Shown piece by piece: positions 41,324 through 50,763 of a DNA stretch of 64,000 nucleotides. The number at the start of each line of letters is the position of its first letter. Within the stretch, counting starts at the first letter, position 1. This stretch comes from Fluviicola taffensis DSM 16823 (lineage in GTDB: Bacteria > Bacteroidota > Bacteroidia > Flavobacteriales_D > Crocinitomicaceae). The notes beneath the pieces are model-generated. The model had not been told where the DNA came from, did no database searches, and worked only from the letters and a program-made list of their open reading frames with translations. Where the stretch lies: the NCBI RefSeq assembly GCF_000194605.1, contig NC_015321.1, positions 3,472,001 to 3,536,000 on the forward strand. Reading direction: 5' to 3'. The position numbers were made by a program, and so were the translations under genes.

Positions 41324-42289
41324 ATGATTGGTAAACAAATTGGTGTCTTTTTTCTGCTAGCAGTTGGATTATCTGGCTGTAGTTCTGAAAACACGAAAGA
41401 AGACAAAACGAAAACGGATTCTGAAGTTGATGTACAAAAGAAAACCCATTCGGAAGATGAGGTCGCTTTATCCAAAGAATCGGATAGAGACCCGAATACC
41501 GAAAACGTGTTTCGACGTTACGATGCCGTAAAAAAAATCCTAAAAAAATGGAATCAGGCAATTAGTGAGCACCAGTTATCAGATCTTGAAAATCTGTATG
41601 CAGATGACGTGTTGTATTATGCTAAAAAGATGACCAAGCAAGCAATTCTTGCCCAAAAATCAGACTGGTTAAAAAAACATGCATCTTACAAACAAGAATT
41701 GGGGTATTCCGAAGTTTATTACAATGACAGAGATACACTGGGAGTAGAATTTGTAGCTCAATTCACTAAAATTTGCATCGAAAACAAGAAAAAAACTGAT
41801 GTCGAATCGTATTTGTATTTCAGAAAATTCGGTAATGACTGGAAGATTGTTCGCGAAACGGATGCTATTACAGAAGTGAATGTGGTACGGAAGAAACCAG
41901 TGGTGAATCTTCCAGCAGGAGAATACGCATATTACGTCGGACAATGGTCAGATACGCGGGATATTCCTCAGTTTGCACATGATATGGTGCCTTATAATTC
42001 ATCGTTGGATTTCACAATCGGAGATGAGGGAATTTCAGGTGTTTATAGTGAGTATAGCGGGACAGCTAGAAGTCGTACTTATTACTTGGTTAAAAGTGGC
42101 AAGGTAGATAATGGAATTCTTGAATTAAAGATGATTTATTCACAGTTTGCTGATCCAACACCGGAAGATTTTGACGCAAATGAAGAAACTGAAACATGGA
42201 GCTTCAAGATTCTTGAAAACAAAGAACTAGTTTGTCTTTCAAGCGAAAATTTGACGTTGTATTCAAAAACGCTGATTCAAGTTAAATGA
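41324..42289 (+). CDS. Lipoprotein with NTF2/SnoaL-like domain
   Basis: This 321-aa protein has a lipobox (LAVGLSGCSS, Cys about 19), a charged linker, an NTF2-like domain (about 70-185: KKILKKWNQAISEHQLSDLENLYADDVLYYAKKMTK ... YLYFRKFGNDWKIVRETDA), and a beta-rich C-terminal third (YYVGQWSDTRDIPQF ...). Function unknown. A degraded copy of its 5' region lies at 43036-43152, evidence of past duplication. Confidence 0.75.
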   Translation: MIGKQIGVFFLLAVGLSGCSSENTKEDKTKTDSEVDVQKKTHSEDEVALSKESDRDPNTENVFRRYDAVKKILKKWNQAISEHQLSDLENLYADDVLYYAKKMTKQAILAQKSDWLKKHASYKQELGYSEVYYNDRDTLGVEFVAQFTKICIENKKKTDVESYLYFRKFGNDWKIVRETDAITEVNVVRKKPVVNLPAGEYAYYVGQWSDTRDIPQFAHDMVPYNSSLDFTIGDEGISGVYSEYSGTARSRTYYLVKSGKVDNGILELKMIYSQFADPTPEDFDANEETETWSFKILENKELVCLSSENLTLYSKTLIQVK

Positions 42290-42413
42290 TAACTGATAAC
42301 TGATTGATTTTTAGTACTTGTCTGATTTTTCATGTGAAAATGAGTTAAAAAGGCCTTTTTATAGCCTTGAATACCTAGATTTACGGCATTCTAACAACAC
42401 GTATTTCGATACT

Positions 42414-43025
42414 ATGAAAAAACATTTCTTATCTCTAATGGCTGTTTTCTTTTTGCTCAGCTGTAATCCAATCATGAAGAAAATGTATGGGATTAAAGAC
42501 CCAGAACTTGAAAGTGAAAAAGGTATCAAGAAAAGTGCTTTGAAAAACGATATGGATACGAGCAATATTGTGACAGTATATAGTCGGGTTTATCCTAAAA
42601 TGTTAAAAGGACGCTCCATTCCAGATGCTTCGATTTACGATAGTCGAGGGAATTACATCGAATACAGACAAAGCGATACTTCTTGCAACGCTGGTTTGTT
42701 TGAATTTATTCCCAATTTGAATGTGGATACGAAGTATAATCAGCCAGATAGTTCAAATCTATCGGTCGAATTATTCAAGTTTCGAGATCTCAAAGGAAAT
42801 CCAATCAAAGAAGTTGAAAAAGCTGATTTCTACGTGTTGATTTACTGGGCGGTTTGGACTGGTAAATTGAACAAAAATCATGTCAAAGTTTGGGAAGATT
42901 TGGCAAAGAATAATAAAAACTGTAGAGTTAAGGTAATCAAAGTAAACCTGGATTTTCAGGAACATTGGGACATTGCGGATCAAGAAATAATTGTGGGATC
43001 AGCTAAAAAGAAGAAAATGAAATAA
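42414..43025 (+). CDS. Hypothetical lipoprotein, thioredoxin-like C-terminus possible
   Basis: This 203-aa protein starts best at ATG 42414 (lipobox FFLLSCNP, Cys about 15), as the longer frame from 42318 lacks a signal. The second half, ADFYVLIYWAVWTGKLNKNHVKVWEDLAKNNKNCRVKVIKVNLDFQEHW, has the order of a thioredoxin fold (YWAVWTGK in place of WCxxC) without cysteines, so any redox activity is absent. Function unknown. Confidence 0.72.
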   Translation: MKKHFLSLMAVFFLLSCNPIMKKMYGIKDPELESEKGIKKSALKNDMDTSNIVTVYSRVYPKMLKGRSIPDASIYDSRGNYIEYRQSDTSCNAGLFEFIPNLNVDTKYNQPDSSNLSVELFKFRDLKGNPIKEVEKADFYVLIYWAVWTGKLNKNHVKVWEDLAKNNKNCRVKVIKVNLDFQEHWDIADQEIIVGSAKKKKMK

Positions 43026-43395
43026 CTCGTTATTAGATTTTTTCTACCTTCAAAAAACTACATTCAATGATTTGTAAATGAATCCTTGCTTTTATTCTGG
43101 TAGCTGGGGAGATTAACTAGCTTTAGTTCCGAAAAATCTGAAAGAAGCTAAAAAATGAAAACCATCTTTGGTGTTGAGAAGGTTAAAATACATTGCTTCA
43201 TAAGATGAGGTTGTTTTTGAAATTTTCAGAGCAAGAAATGTGTCCAATGAATTTTCAATCTAAGAAAATCTGTTTGAATCTCAAATAGAGCTAATTGATT
43301 AAACAAAAATTATTTTATTCCATCTTTTAATCAGAACTTCTTTCTTCTTTGCTTAAAAAGTAGCATTTTTGGATACAAACTAGTTGTTTAATTAA
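43026..43395. other. Intergenic stretch containing a decayed lipoprotein copy
   Basis: Apart from the duplicate remnant at 43036-43152, the stretch is AT-rich with multiple stops and no feature I can name. Confidence 0.55.
43036..43152 (+). pseudogene. Degraded duplicate of the start of the 41324 lipoprotein gene
   Basis: The stretch from TTTTTTCTACCTTCAAA through ATG 43067 aligns base by base with 41287-41400 (TTTCTACCTTCAAAC ... ATGATTGGTAAACAAATT), including a shared CTAG-TTAGTTC(T/C)GAAAA tail. The copy has a stop four codons after ATG (TGTAAATGA) and several other changes, so it is dead. Confidence 0.7.
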
Positions 43396-43860
43396 ATGAA
43401 ACCTTTTATGGACACAAACGAAACCGAGAAATTGAACGAAACCGACGGAGCAATCCAAACTTATATTGTACAACCAGTTATGCTGCCGATTCTTCCGGCA
43501 AGTGGAAATTCGTTGGCAGAAACTTTCAATATCGATGCAGTATACATAGTTGCAAATGGACAATTAAATGTTATTATGTCATTTATGATTCCTGCAAATG
43601 TAAACCCAAGTCAAGTATCGATCAAACAATATTATTCGTCCACTGAGCCGAGTAGCTTATCTTTTTATGCGAGTTATGCATCAAACTTAACATCCGAAAT
43701 TGTGCAAGTAAATTGTAAGTTTCGAGCAAGTACAACTGATGCAAGAGGTAGAGCAATCTCTTTGGGAAGTGTTTTAAGCATCTCCACTATGGTTGTTTGT
43801 ACTGTTGGGCCAAAAACTTCTCGTGGAGTTATGACTTCAGTCAGAACTACAGAAGTATAA
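43396..43860 (+). CDS. Hypothetical protein, beta-rich
   Basis: This 154-aa protein has a polar N-terminus and a beta-rich body (TYIVQPVMLPILPASGN, AVYIVANGQLNVIMSFMIPANV, SIKQYYSSTEPSSLSFYASYAS, VLSISTMVVCTVGPKT). No signal peptide is visible. It ends 3 bp before the TPR histidine kinase gene, so it may be cotranscribed. I do not recognise the family. Confidence 0.6.
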   Translation: MKPFMDTNETEKLNETDGAIQTYIVQPVMLPILPASGNSLAETFNIDAVYIVANGQLNVIMSFMIPANVNPSQVSIKQYYSSTEPSSLSFYASYASNLTSEIVQVNCKFRASTTDARGRAISLGSVLSISTMVVCTVGPKTSRGVMTSVRTTEV

Positions 43861-43863
43861 AGA

Positions 43864-45609
43864 ATGTTTTATTTGAATACATTTGTTAATTGGATAAAAG
43901 CGCCATTAATTGTGGTGCTTTTTTTTATTTCTTTTCATTCATTTTCTCAACGGTCTGATAATAATAAATTCATTGATGAGAAAACACAAATATTGGCTAA
44001 AAAGTCTCCCGATCTAGAAAGGTTATCAAGGGTAGTTGTTTTTGCGCAGCATGAGAACTGGGACTCTGTTTTGGTGAATACACAACAATTAGTGCAAAAG
44101 GTAAAGGATCCAAAAATTCTCGATTTTATTCATTATTATCGTGCTGAAGCATTTCATAAAAAAGGAATTCTCAAATATGCCTTGAAAGAATTTTCTCTTG
44201 TTAGAAACGATTTTGAGTTTAAGACGATGGTCCGTTTCAATCGAGGTGGAATCTTCCTTTTACAGGAAAACTATAATGAAGCCTTGGATCTTTTCAAAAG
44301 TATTGATACGAATGATAAAAAAGGGGTTAATATGATTCGTATTGACGCTCTGCTACACAACATAGGAATTTGTTATTTGCATTTGCAAAGTTACGTCAAA
44401 TCGGAAAATTATCTTTTGAGAGCAATACAGAAGATTGAAAAAAGAAAAGATTACGTTTCACTAATCCACTCATACATTGCATTGAGTACCCTTTACTACG
44501 AACAATATCAAGACGATAAAGCAATAACTTATTTTGAGAAAGCTTATATTCTATCAAGGAAATATGGATCAAAAGAATTGAAACTGAATACAGCGCTAAA
44601 TATGGCGGTTGTAGAGGAAAATAGAAAAAGATTCGATATTGCGTTAGAATACCGAAAAGAATATGAAATTTGGAAGGATTCTCTCAATGATCAAAATAAA
44701 ATATACGAAGTTGCTCAAATAGAAAAAAGGCTTGCAGTAGAGCAAAAACAGCAACGAGTTGAGCTTTTGGAAACGGAAAATAAATTAAAACAATCACGTT
44801 TAACTTCTTACCTCATTGTGGCAATATTACTTGCTTCAATCTTGGTTTTCGGAATTTACTTTTACCGTCAAAACGTTTTGCGTTCGCGCGTTATTTTACA
44901 TCAAAAACAAGAACTCGATTTATTGAACGCTACAAAAGATCAACTATTTTCCATTGTTAGTCATGATCTTAGGTCTTCTGTTCATGCTTTGGGTGTCAGT
45001 AACAATCAACTCAAAGACAAAGTTGAAAAGCAAGAGTATTCCAGCTTGGAGAATCAATTGGAAGAAAGCAGCGTAATTGCTACGAACACCTACAATATGC
45101 TCGATAACTTGTTGAATTGGGCACTATTACAAACGAATGGCGGTTATTTCAAACAAGAAATGCATCGTTTGAGCATGTTGATCGATCAAGTAGCTTATAA
45201 TTTTAAAGGTGTTTTGAATCAGAAAGACATTCAGTTTGAAAATACGATTCCAAAATCGGTAAAAGTATTTGTAGATGCTGAATCACTCAAGATTGTATTG
45301 CGCAATTTCATGGACAATAGCATCAAATTCTCAAATCCAGGCTCAAAAATTACCGTAAATCTAGAAAAAGAGGAGGAAGGGTCGGTTTGTTTCAATTGGG
45401 AAGATACTGGAAGAGGAATGTCGGAGGAAACACGTATAAAGTTGTTGAGCGATTCGCCTCAATTGACAAAGAAAGATCATGAAAAAGAAATTGGCTCAGG
45501 ATTGGGTATGAATTTATGTAAGTCAATGCTAGCAAAAAACGGAGGGAAGTTGGATATTTGGAGTCGAAAAGAGGAGGGAACAACAATGAGTGTGACCTTA
45601 AAGAAATAG
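43864..45609 (+). CDS. TPR-containing sensor histidine kinase
   Basis: This 581-aa protein has an N-terminal signal-like helix, a TPR-type region (about 60-300, with LHNIGICYLHLQSYVKSENYLLRAI and ALSTLYYEQYQDDKAITYFEKAYIL), a coiled coil, a membrane helix (YLIVAILLASILVFGIYFY, about 318), a phospho-His in FSIVSHDLRSS, and a catalytic domain with NFMDNSIKFSNPGSKI, DTGRGM and GSGLGMNL. It is followed 1 bp later by a LytTR regulator, its likely partner. Confidence 0.9.
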   Translation: MFYLNTFVNWIKAPLIVVLFFISFHSFSQRSDNNKFIDEKTQILAKKSPDLERLSRVVVFAQHENWDSVLVNTQQLVQKVKDPKILDFIHYYRAEAFHKKGILKYALKEFSLVRNDFEFKTMVRFNRGGIFLLQENYNEALDLFKSIDTNDKKGVNMIRIDALLHNIGICYLHLQSYVKSENYLLRAIQKIEKRKDYVSLIHSYIALSTLYYEQYQDDKAITYFEKAYILSRKYGSKELKLNTALNMAVVEENRKRFDIALEYRKEYEIWKDSLNDQNKIYEVAQIEKRLAVEQKQQRVELLETENKLKQSRLTSYLIVAILLASILVFGIYFYRQNVLRSRVILHQKQELDLLNATKDQLFSIVSHDLRSSVHALGVSNNQLKDKVEKQEYSSLENQLEESSVIATNTYNMLDNLLNWALLQTNGGYFKQEMHRLSMLIDQVAYNFKGVLNQKDIQFENTIPKSVKVFVDAESLKIVLRNFMDNSIKFSNPGSKITVNLEKEEEGSVCFNWEDTGRGMSEETRIKLLSDSPQLTKKDHEKEIGSGLGMNLCKSMLAKNGGKLDIWSRKEEGTTMSVTLKK

Positions 45610-45610
45610 A

Positions 45611-46360
45611 TTGATGGAAAAAATTAAAATACTGATTGTTGAAGATACAGTTGCTGAAAGTGATAGATTGATCGAAACATTAACTTCCAGTCAATTTGAT
45701 GTAGTTGGTGTTGCCAGGTCTCATCAGGAAGCCTTGCAATTATTTTATGCAAATAAAGTAGATATTGTTGTCATAGATATTTTCCTAAATGGAATTCCTG
45801 AAGGAATCACCTTTGCTGAAACCCTCAATAACGTTCCACAATCTGCCAGGCCATTTGTGTTTTTAACAAGTTCTACAGATAGAAGTATTTTTGAGCGGGC
45901 CAAATTAACAAAGCCTTATAGTTTCTTATTGAAACCTTTCAATCCTTTGGAAGTGCTTTATGCGCTAGAAATGGCCATCGAAAAATTCTACAATCAACCA
46001 GATATTTTTCAAAGTGATGAGGAAGACACCGTAATAAGTTCCGATTTTTTGTTCATTAAGAAGAAAGATTCCTTGAAGAAAGTGGCCGTTTCTGATATCG
46101 TAAACATCGAGGTGGAAGAACGCTATTGTTCTATTTTTGTTGGGGAAGAGAAGTTTGTGATTCAAATTTCATTGGCCAAAATAACCACCCTCCTTGATTC
46201 AACAATGTTCCATCGCGTTCACCGAAATCACATTGTGAATGCGCATGAAATTGAAGAAATTCAACCTTCCGATGGATTATTAGTCATGAGCAATAAATCG
46301 ATCATTCCTATCAGTGATCACTACAAAGATGTTCTCAATCAATTCAAGATTATTAAGTAA
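45611..46360 (+). CDS. LytTR-family response regulator
   Basis: This 249-aa protein has a receiver domain (ILIVEDTVAESDRL, phospho-Asp in VDIVVIDIFLN, FLTSS, LLKPFNP) and a LytTR DNA-binding domain (SDIVNIEVEERYCSIFVGEEKFVIQISLAKI ... FHRVHRNHIVNAHEIEEI). It is coupled to the TPR kinase gene (1 bp). LytTR regulators bind paired direct repeats; no site was identified. Confidence 0.92.
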   Translation: MMEKIKILIVEDTVAESDRLIETLTSSQFDVVGVARSHQEALQLFYANKVDIVVIDIFLNGIPEGITFAETLNNVPQSARPFVFLTSSTDRSIFERAKLTKPYSFLLKPFNPLEVLYALEMAIEKFYNQPDIFQSDEEDTVISSDFLFIKKKDSLKKVAVSDIVNIEVEERYCSIFVGEEKFVIQISLAKITTLLDSTMFHRVHRNHIVNAHEIEEIQPSDGLLVMSNKSIIPISDHYKDVLNQFKIIK

Positions 46361-46829
46361 ACATCCTTTATGGCCATATTACCCCAAGTTCTCATTGGAA
46401 GTTTAAAAGGTTTCTGGTAAGGTGATTTATGTACTTTTAAACCATCCACTATGCGAATTTTAGGTAATGGATTTTCAATAATAGTGACATTCAAACCTTT
46501 GTGTTCTTCTACCTTCGTGTCACGTCTTTCAGACTACACTCCGTCTTCACCAGCCAAAGCTGGCTCTTCTTTGCGGTTAAAATAAGGCTAGATTTATAAT
46601 AATTTACCTGACTTAAATAGATAATTTCCTCTGCTAAGAATCTATTAAAATCAGTGTATCAGTTGTAACTATCAATGTGAGTTAATTGGATTACTCTAGT
46701 TTCATGTTGCATTTTCACTTTTTCATGACACCGATTCCTCCTTTCGTGACATTCAGAGGAAATCAAAAAGATAAGAGTTCTATACTTGTTCTAGTCATCG
46801 ACGCAGTTCTATATTAATTGCCGACTAAA
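46361..46829. other. Intergenic region, no gene
   Basis: About 470 bp of AT-rich sequence with stops in all frames. A small hairpin AGCCAAAGCTGGCT lies near 46551. Nothing further is supported. Confidence 0.55.
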
Positions 46830-47258
46830 ATGAATAAAATGGAAACAGATACAGCTTTAAGAATTTCACCCATTCCAGAATCTAAAATGGTTCTTACTGA
46901 AATTAGACTTTTGGGACGTTATTTCGAATTGTATTGGTGTTTTACACAAGGAGATAGTTTACCTTTTGATTTTCCTCAGGAACAGTTAAATGAATTTCCT
47001 GATCGATCTTATAAACAATTGCTGATGACTGCGATTGCTAATAAAATGAATACAATAAATACCTATCTAGCTATTCAAAATGAATACTTAAAGGATTATT
47101 ATGTGTTGTATTTGCATTATGCGAATGGAATGGATATTCCTTCAGATTTTCCAGAATCTATTTTAGATCAATTTCCAACCAGAAGCTATATTCATCAGTT
47201 GAAAGGTGCAATTACAAATCTTCAAAAGGATATTAATACTGAGAAAGCTAACATGTAA
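46830..47258 (+). CDS. Small hypothetical protein with an internal duplication
   Basis: This 142-aa protein (ATG 46830; TTG 46818 is the alternative) consists of two similar units of about 50 residues: YFELYWCFTQGDSLPFDFP-QLNEFPDRSYKQLLMTAI and YYVLYLHYANGMDIPSDFP-ILDQFPTRSYIHQLKGAI. Key shared positions are LY, G, P-DFP, FP-RSY and AI. No signal peptide or known domain. A hairpin terminator follows. Confidence 0.7.
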   Translation: MNKMETDTALRISPIPESKMVLTEIRLLGRYFELYWCFTQGDSLPFDFPQEQLNEFPDRSYKQLLMTAIANKMNTINTYLAIQNEYLKDYYVLYLHYANGMDIPSDFPESILDQFPTRSYIHQLKGAITNLQKDINTEKANM

Positions 47259-47317
47259 GAATAAATATTGCTGATTACCTAAAAGATCAAAAAGATGCCT
47301 AATCGTCACTTTCACAT

Positions 47318-47346
47318 AAAGCAGAGGTAGTAGCGGCCTCTGCTTT
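47318..47346 (+). terminator. Hairpin terminator after the 46830 gene
   Basis: AAAGCAGAGG (47318-47327) pairs with CCTCTGCTTT (47337-47346) and is followed by T residues. Confidence 0.75.
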
Positions 47347-47459
47347 TTAACTACTTAAGAAGTTTTAAGAGAATATGAATATAGTTTGCTTCCTCTTGCG
47401 TAAAAAATACATCCTTGAAAGCAAAATTCATATTATTACAAAGGATGTATAAAATAAAG

Positions 47460-47645
47460 AATCCTCTGCCGACTCCAGTCAGCAGAGGATTTTCTCTTAC
47501 CCAATAAGTTGAAGAGCACTTATTGGGCTGTTTTTTTAGTTCTTTACTAATCGGATGGTTTCAAGACCATTTTCGTGAATTACTTTCAACTGATGCCTAA
47601 ATAAAAGGAATAAAAATCCTCTACTAGCAAAGCCAATAGAGGATT
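47460..47645. repeat. Tandem degenerate hairpin units
   Basis: Unit 1: AATCCTCTGC/GCAGAGGATT (47460-47469 with 47482-47491) and then CCCAATAAGT/ACTTATTGGG (47500-47509 with 47518-47527) with a T7 tail. Unit 2: AATCCTCTA/TAGAGGATT (47615-47623 with 47637-47645), followed by TTAC-GCAATAAGTG, where the second stem has decayed. Stem sequences and order are shared, so this is a duplication, not chance. Confidence 0.65.
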
Positions 47646-47877
47646 CCCCTTACGCAATAAGTGTAGTAGCATTCGGGTTATCGAGTTGTTTCAGTTTAGT
47701 TTTTAGGAATGAAATTCAGATTTTAGCCTGATTCATTCAATGTTCAAAATCGTAAATTAATCAGACAAATATCTGTCTTTTGGATGTTTTAGAATACAAG
47801 GGGAAACCCTCGTTTTTAGAGAAAATACTCACCGATTCGTTTCAAACAGGTATTTTTAACAGGAAATGTCTTATTGA

Positions 47878-49866
47878 ATGAATAATCGATTCGCAAACTT
47901 TCTGGGAATTACGCTAGTGCTTTTATTGAATTCTTGCTCTGAAACAGATACTCGTGTGATTTATCATAAGGAAACAAGTGTGGATGTAGATAAGACATGT
48001 ACTTGGCTTTCTAAAAGGGCTTATTTTCACGATGCTGATTATTATTCAGTTTTTAGAAATTACTACGAAAAGCAATTAAAAAATACCCGTTTTGATAAAG
48101 CAGCGATTGCACTGTCTGAGCTGACCGAACAAGAAATGTATTTTTCCTTTTTTCAGAAGAGCACACTCGATACAGTTCGTTCCTTTCAAAAGATGATTGA
48201 ACCGAAACTTTCTTGGGACAGTACATTATTTGTGGAATCATATATTGGTAACTATTACATCAATCAATCGAAATACCGCCAAGCAATTCCTTATTTTCGA
48301 AAAATAACAGTAAACAAACCATTTAATTACAATACCTGTGTGGAAGTTGCACATGGATATGGGGATATGGCTTTTTGCTATTTCGCTATGGGGCAACAAG
48401 GAAAAGCACTTCGATACAATTCGAAAGCGCTCGCATTATTCAATCAAACCACTAATTATACAGGACGTGGTGGTATTTATGACAACATGGCATTGGTGAA
48501 TTTGTATTCTAAAAATTACCCAGAGGCAGAAGTGTGTTTTGATAAAGCAATGGCTGATTACAAGCGCGTAAATGATATGGGGAATGTATTTATCTCCTTG
48601 CACAATAAAATCATTTTATATCAGGAAATGGAAGATCCAAGACTGTATGAGTTGATTGATTCGACCTATCATTTATTTAAGAAAAGTAAAATTGCGGACG
48701 AATCATTGGAAGTAGCACTTTCTTCATTTTATGTAGATATGTTATTGCATGAGGGGCGAAACTCAGAAGCAAAGGCAGTTCTCTTCGATATGAAGAAGAA
48801 TGTGGATAAACTGAATTCTGTTGCTTCAGATGCTGATTACATTATTGCTTTAGCAAACTATCAGATAAAAGCTGGAGAAGGAATAAAGGATATCAAATTG
48901 ATAGAAAAAGCATTGAAAGCTGTTGAAGAACAGGATGATTATCAAAATCAGATAGCTTTTGGACATGTACTGAAAGATAATGCGGTATTGACCAAAAATT
49001 ATGAGAAAGCTTATCTCATTTCAGAGAAACTAAAGGATGCTGAGAATATGATCAACAATCAAAAGATGATCACAAAAACCTTGGAGTTGAATAAGTTGTA
49101 TGAAACTAAACGCAAAGAAAGACAAATTAACAATCAAAAGGAAGTGATTGCAAGTGGTAGAATAACGATTGCTCTACTTGTTTCTGCTTTAATGGGATTC
49201 TTTTTGATTATAGTGGTAGTCTCCTTTCGTCAAAAGCAAAAGAAAAACAGATCGGAAAATAGAAGAGCATTAAGATATACCAAGCAACTTTTATTAAAGA
49301 CAGAGGAGGAACGCAAACGTATCGCAAGTGATTTACACGATAGCGTAAGTCATGATTTGTTGAATTTGAAAAATTCTATTGGAGGAAATGCGAGTCCTGC
49401 GGGCGAAAAAATTGACACAATTATCAATGATATTCGCAGTATCAGTAGAAATTTGCACCCTGTGATGTTTGAGAAGGTGGGATTGAGTGCAAGTGTTGAA
49501 CAATTGGTTGATCGGGCACAATCTGTAAATCGTTTAATGGTAACTTCAGACATTGTGTATCACGGATCTTTGTCTGTTTCCAATGAATTACAAGTATATC
49601 GTATCATTCAAGAAGCTCTTTCAAATATTATCAAGTATGCAGAAGCTGTTGCAGCAAAGATTATTATTCGAGAAGAAACAAATCATTTGCAGATTCAAAT
49701 CAAAGACAATGGCTTAGGATTTAATGTATTGGAAACTTTGTCTCGAAAAGATGCATTTGGTTTGCATAATATTATTGAGCGAAGCAAAGCTATTGGTGGT
49801 GTAGCCAAAATTCAATCCGATAAAAACGGAACCATTATTACTATTGACCTAAAGAAAACCCCATGA
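47878..49866 (+). CDS. TPR sensor histidine kinase of the NarX/DegS (HisKA_3) type
   Basis: This 662-aa protein has a lipobox-like start (LVLLLNSCSE), a TPR region (about 100-420, with VAHGYGDMAFCYFAMGQQGKALRYNSKALALF), a membrane helix (ITIALLVSALMGFFLIIVVVSF, about 430), and a HisKA_3 core ERKRIASDLHDSVSHDLLNLK with phospho-His, then YRIIQEALSNIIKYAEA and DNGLGFNV / FGLHNIIERSKAIGG. Paired with the LuxR-type regulator that overlaps by 4 bp. Confidence 0.9.
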   Translation: MNNRFANFLGITLVLLLNSCSETDTRVIYHKETSVDVDKTCTWLSKRAYFHDADYYSVFRNYYEKQLKNTRFDKAAIALSELTEQEMYFSFFQKSTLDTVRSFQKMIEPKLSWDSTLFVESYIGNYYINQSKYRQAIPYFRKITVNKPFNYNTCVEVAHGYGDMAFCYFAMGQQGKALRYNSKALALFNQTTNYTGRGGIYDNMALVNLYSKNYPEAEVCFDKAMADYKRVNDMGNVFISLHNKIILYQEMEDPRLYELIDSTYHLFKKSKIADESLEVALSSFYVDMLLHEGRNSEAKAVLFDMKKNVDKLNSVASDADYIIALANYQIKAGEGIKDIKLIEKALKAVEEQDDYQNQIAFGHVLKDNAVLTKNYEKAYLISEKLKDAENMINNQKMITKTLELNKLYETKRKERQINNQKEVIASGRITIALLVSALMGFFLIIVVVSFRQKQKKNRSENRRALRYTKQLLLKTEEERKRIASDLHDSVSHDLLNLKNSIGGNASPAGEKIDTIINDIRSISRNLHPVMFEKVGLSASVEQLVDRAQSVNRLMVTSDIVYHGSLSVSNELQVYRIIQEALSNIIKYAEAVAAKIIIREETNHLQIQIKDNGLGFNVLETLSRKDAFGLHNIIERSKAIGGVAKIQSDKNGTIITIDLKKTP

Positions 49867-50483
49867 ATATTGTTATTGCTGACGATCACCCATTTACCCT
49901 TCAAGGAACACAAAGTTTCGTGGAATCTTACGGTTATAGCGTTATTGGAACTTGTGCCAATGGTGTTTCTGCTTTGAATGTTATTCAATTGCGCTTGCCA
50001 GATATTGCTATTTTGGATATCAATATGCCAGCTTTGGATGGATTAGACGTTGCAAAAAAAATCCACGACCTGAAACTGAAGACAAAAGTGATTCTGTTGA
50101 CAATGCACAATGAAATGACTTTGTACAATAAAGCCAAAGAATACGGCGTTTATGGCTACATTCTCAAAGAACACGCGCAGGTCGAATTGAAAAATTGTCT
50201 AGCGGAAGTAGCAAAAGGAAATCAATATGTGAGTGATTCTTTGCTGAATGATTTGGTGAGTGTGCGTGAAACAGGGACGAGTGAATTGGATAAATTGACA
50301 TTTTCAGAGCGCAAGATTATCGAATTAATTGGGCAACAAAAAACGAGTAAACAAATTGCTGAAATGTTGTTTTTGTCTGAGAAAACGATTGAGGGACACC
50401 GTTCGAATATTATTGAAAAGCTGGGTTTGCCAAAAGAAAAGAATGTGCTCCTTAAATGGGCCATGAAAAATGGATTGGAATAA
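49863..50483 (+). CDS. LuxR/NarL-family response regulator
   Basis: This 206-aa protein has a receiver (IVIADDHPFTLQGT, phospho-Asp in DIAILDINMPALDGLD, LLTMHNE, K in YILKEH) and a LuxR HTH (FSERKIIELIGQQKTSKQIAEMLFLSEKTIEGHRSNIIEKLGL). It overlaps the TPR kinase by 4 bp and forms a two-component pair with it. Confidence 0.93.
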   Translation: MNIVIADDHPFTLQGTQSFVESYGYSVIGTCANGVSALNVIQLRLPDIAILDINMPALDGLDVAKKIHDLKLKTKVILLTMHNEMTLYNKAKEYGVYGYILKEHAQVELKNCLAEVAKGNQYVSDSLLNDLVSVRETGTSELDKLTFSERKIIELIGQQKTSKQIAEMLFLSEKTIEGHRSNIIEKLGLPKEKNVLLKWAMKNGLE

Positions 50484-50763
50484 TTCCTTTTCAAAATGAA
50501 AAAAACAGGTTTCAATTTGAACAATTTTCCCTGTCGACTCCAAACAAAATTCTAATCATTTATCTGTCGAATTATTAAATGTTTTTAAGCGCTAAAAGTT
50601 AGTAAAAACAGCTGTTTTAGGTGTTTTTTGAATAAATAATTTGAGCTTTTTAAATCGATTTAGTCCGTGTCATTAATCCTTTAAATGTAACTTTTTTTGC
50701 TTGGTATAGTTGTTGTCTATACGCAATCACCAAGACTGAAACAGTTCATAATAATTAAAGAGT

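Larger units (their letters stand above)
47259..47877. other. Intergenic region with several hairpins
   Basis: No gene. It holds the terminator at 47318-47346 and a tandem, degenerate pair of structured units at 47460-47527 and 47615-47680. The last 130 bp before 47878 presumably hold the promoter of the TPR kinase gene, but I could not fix the boxes. Confidence 0.6.

Noticed and set aside
42318-42413. Upstream start of the 42414 lipoprotein
   Set aside because: The longer frame places a polar stretch before a classic lipoprotein signal.
47460-47645. Possible CRISPR-like repeats
   Set aside because: Only two copies, palindromic, unequal and without regular spacers; no cas genes in the window.
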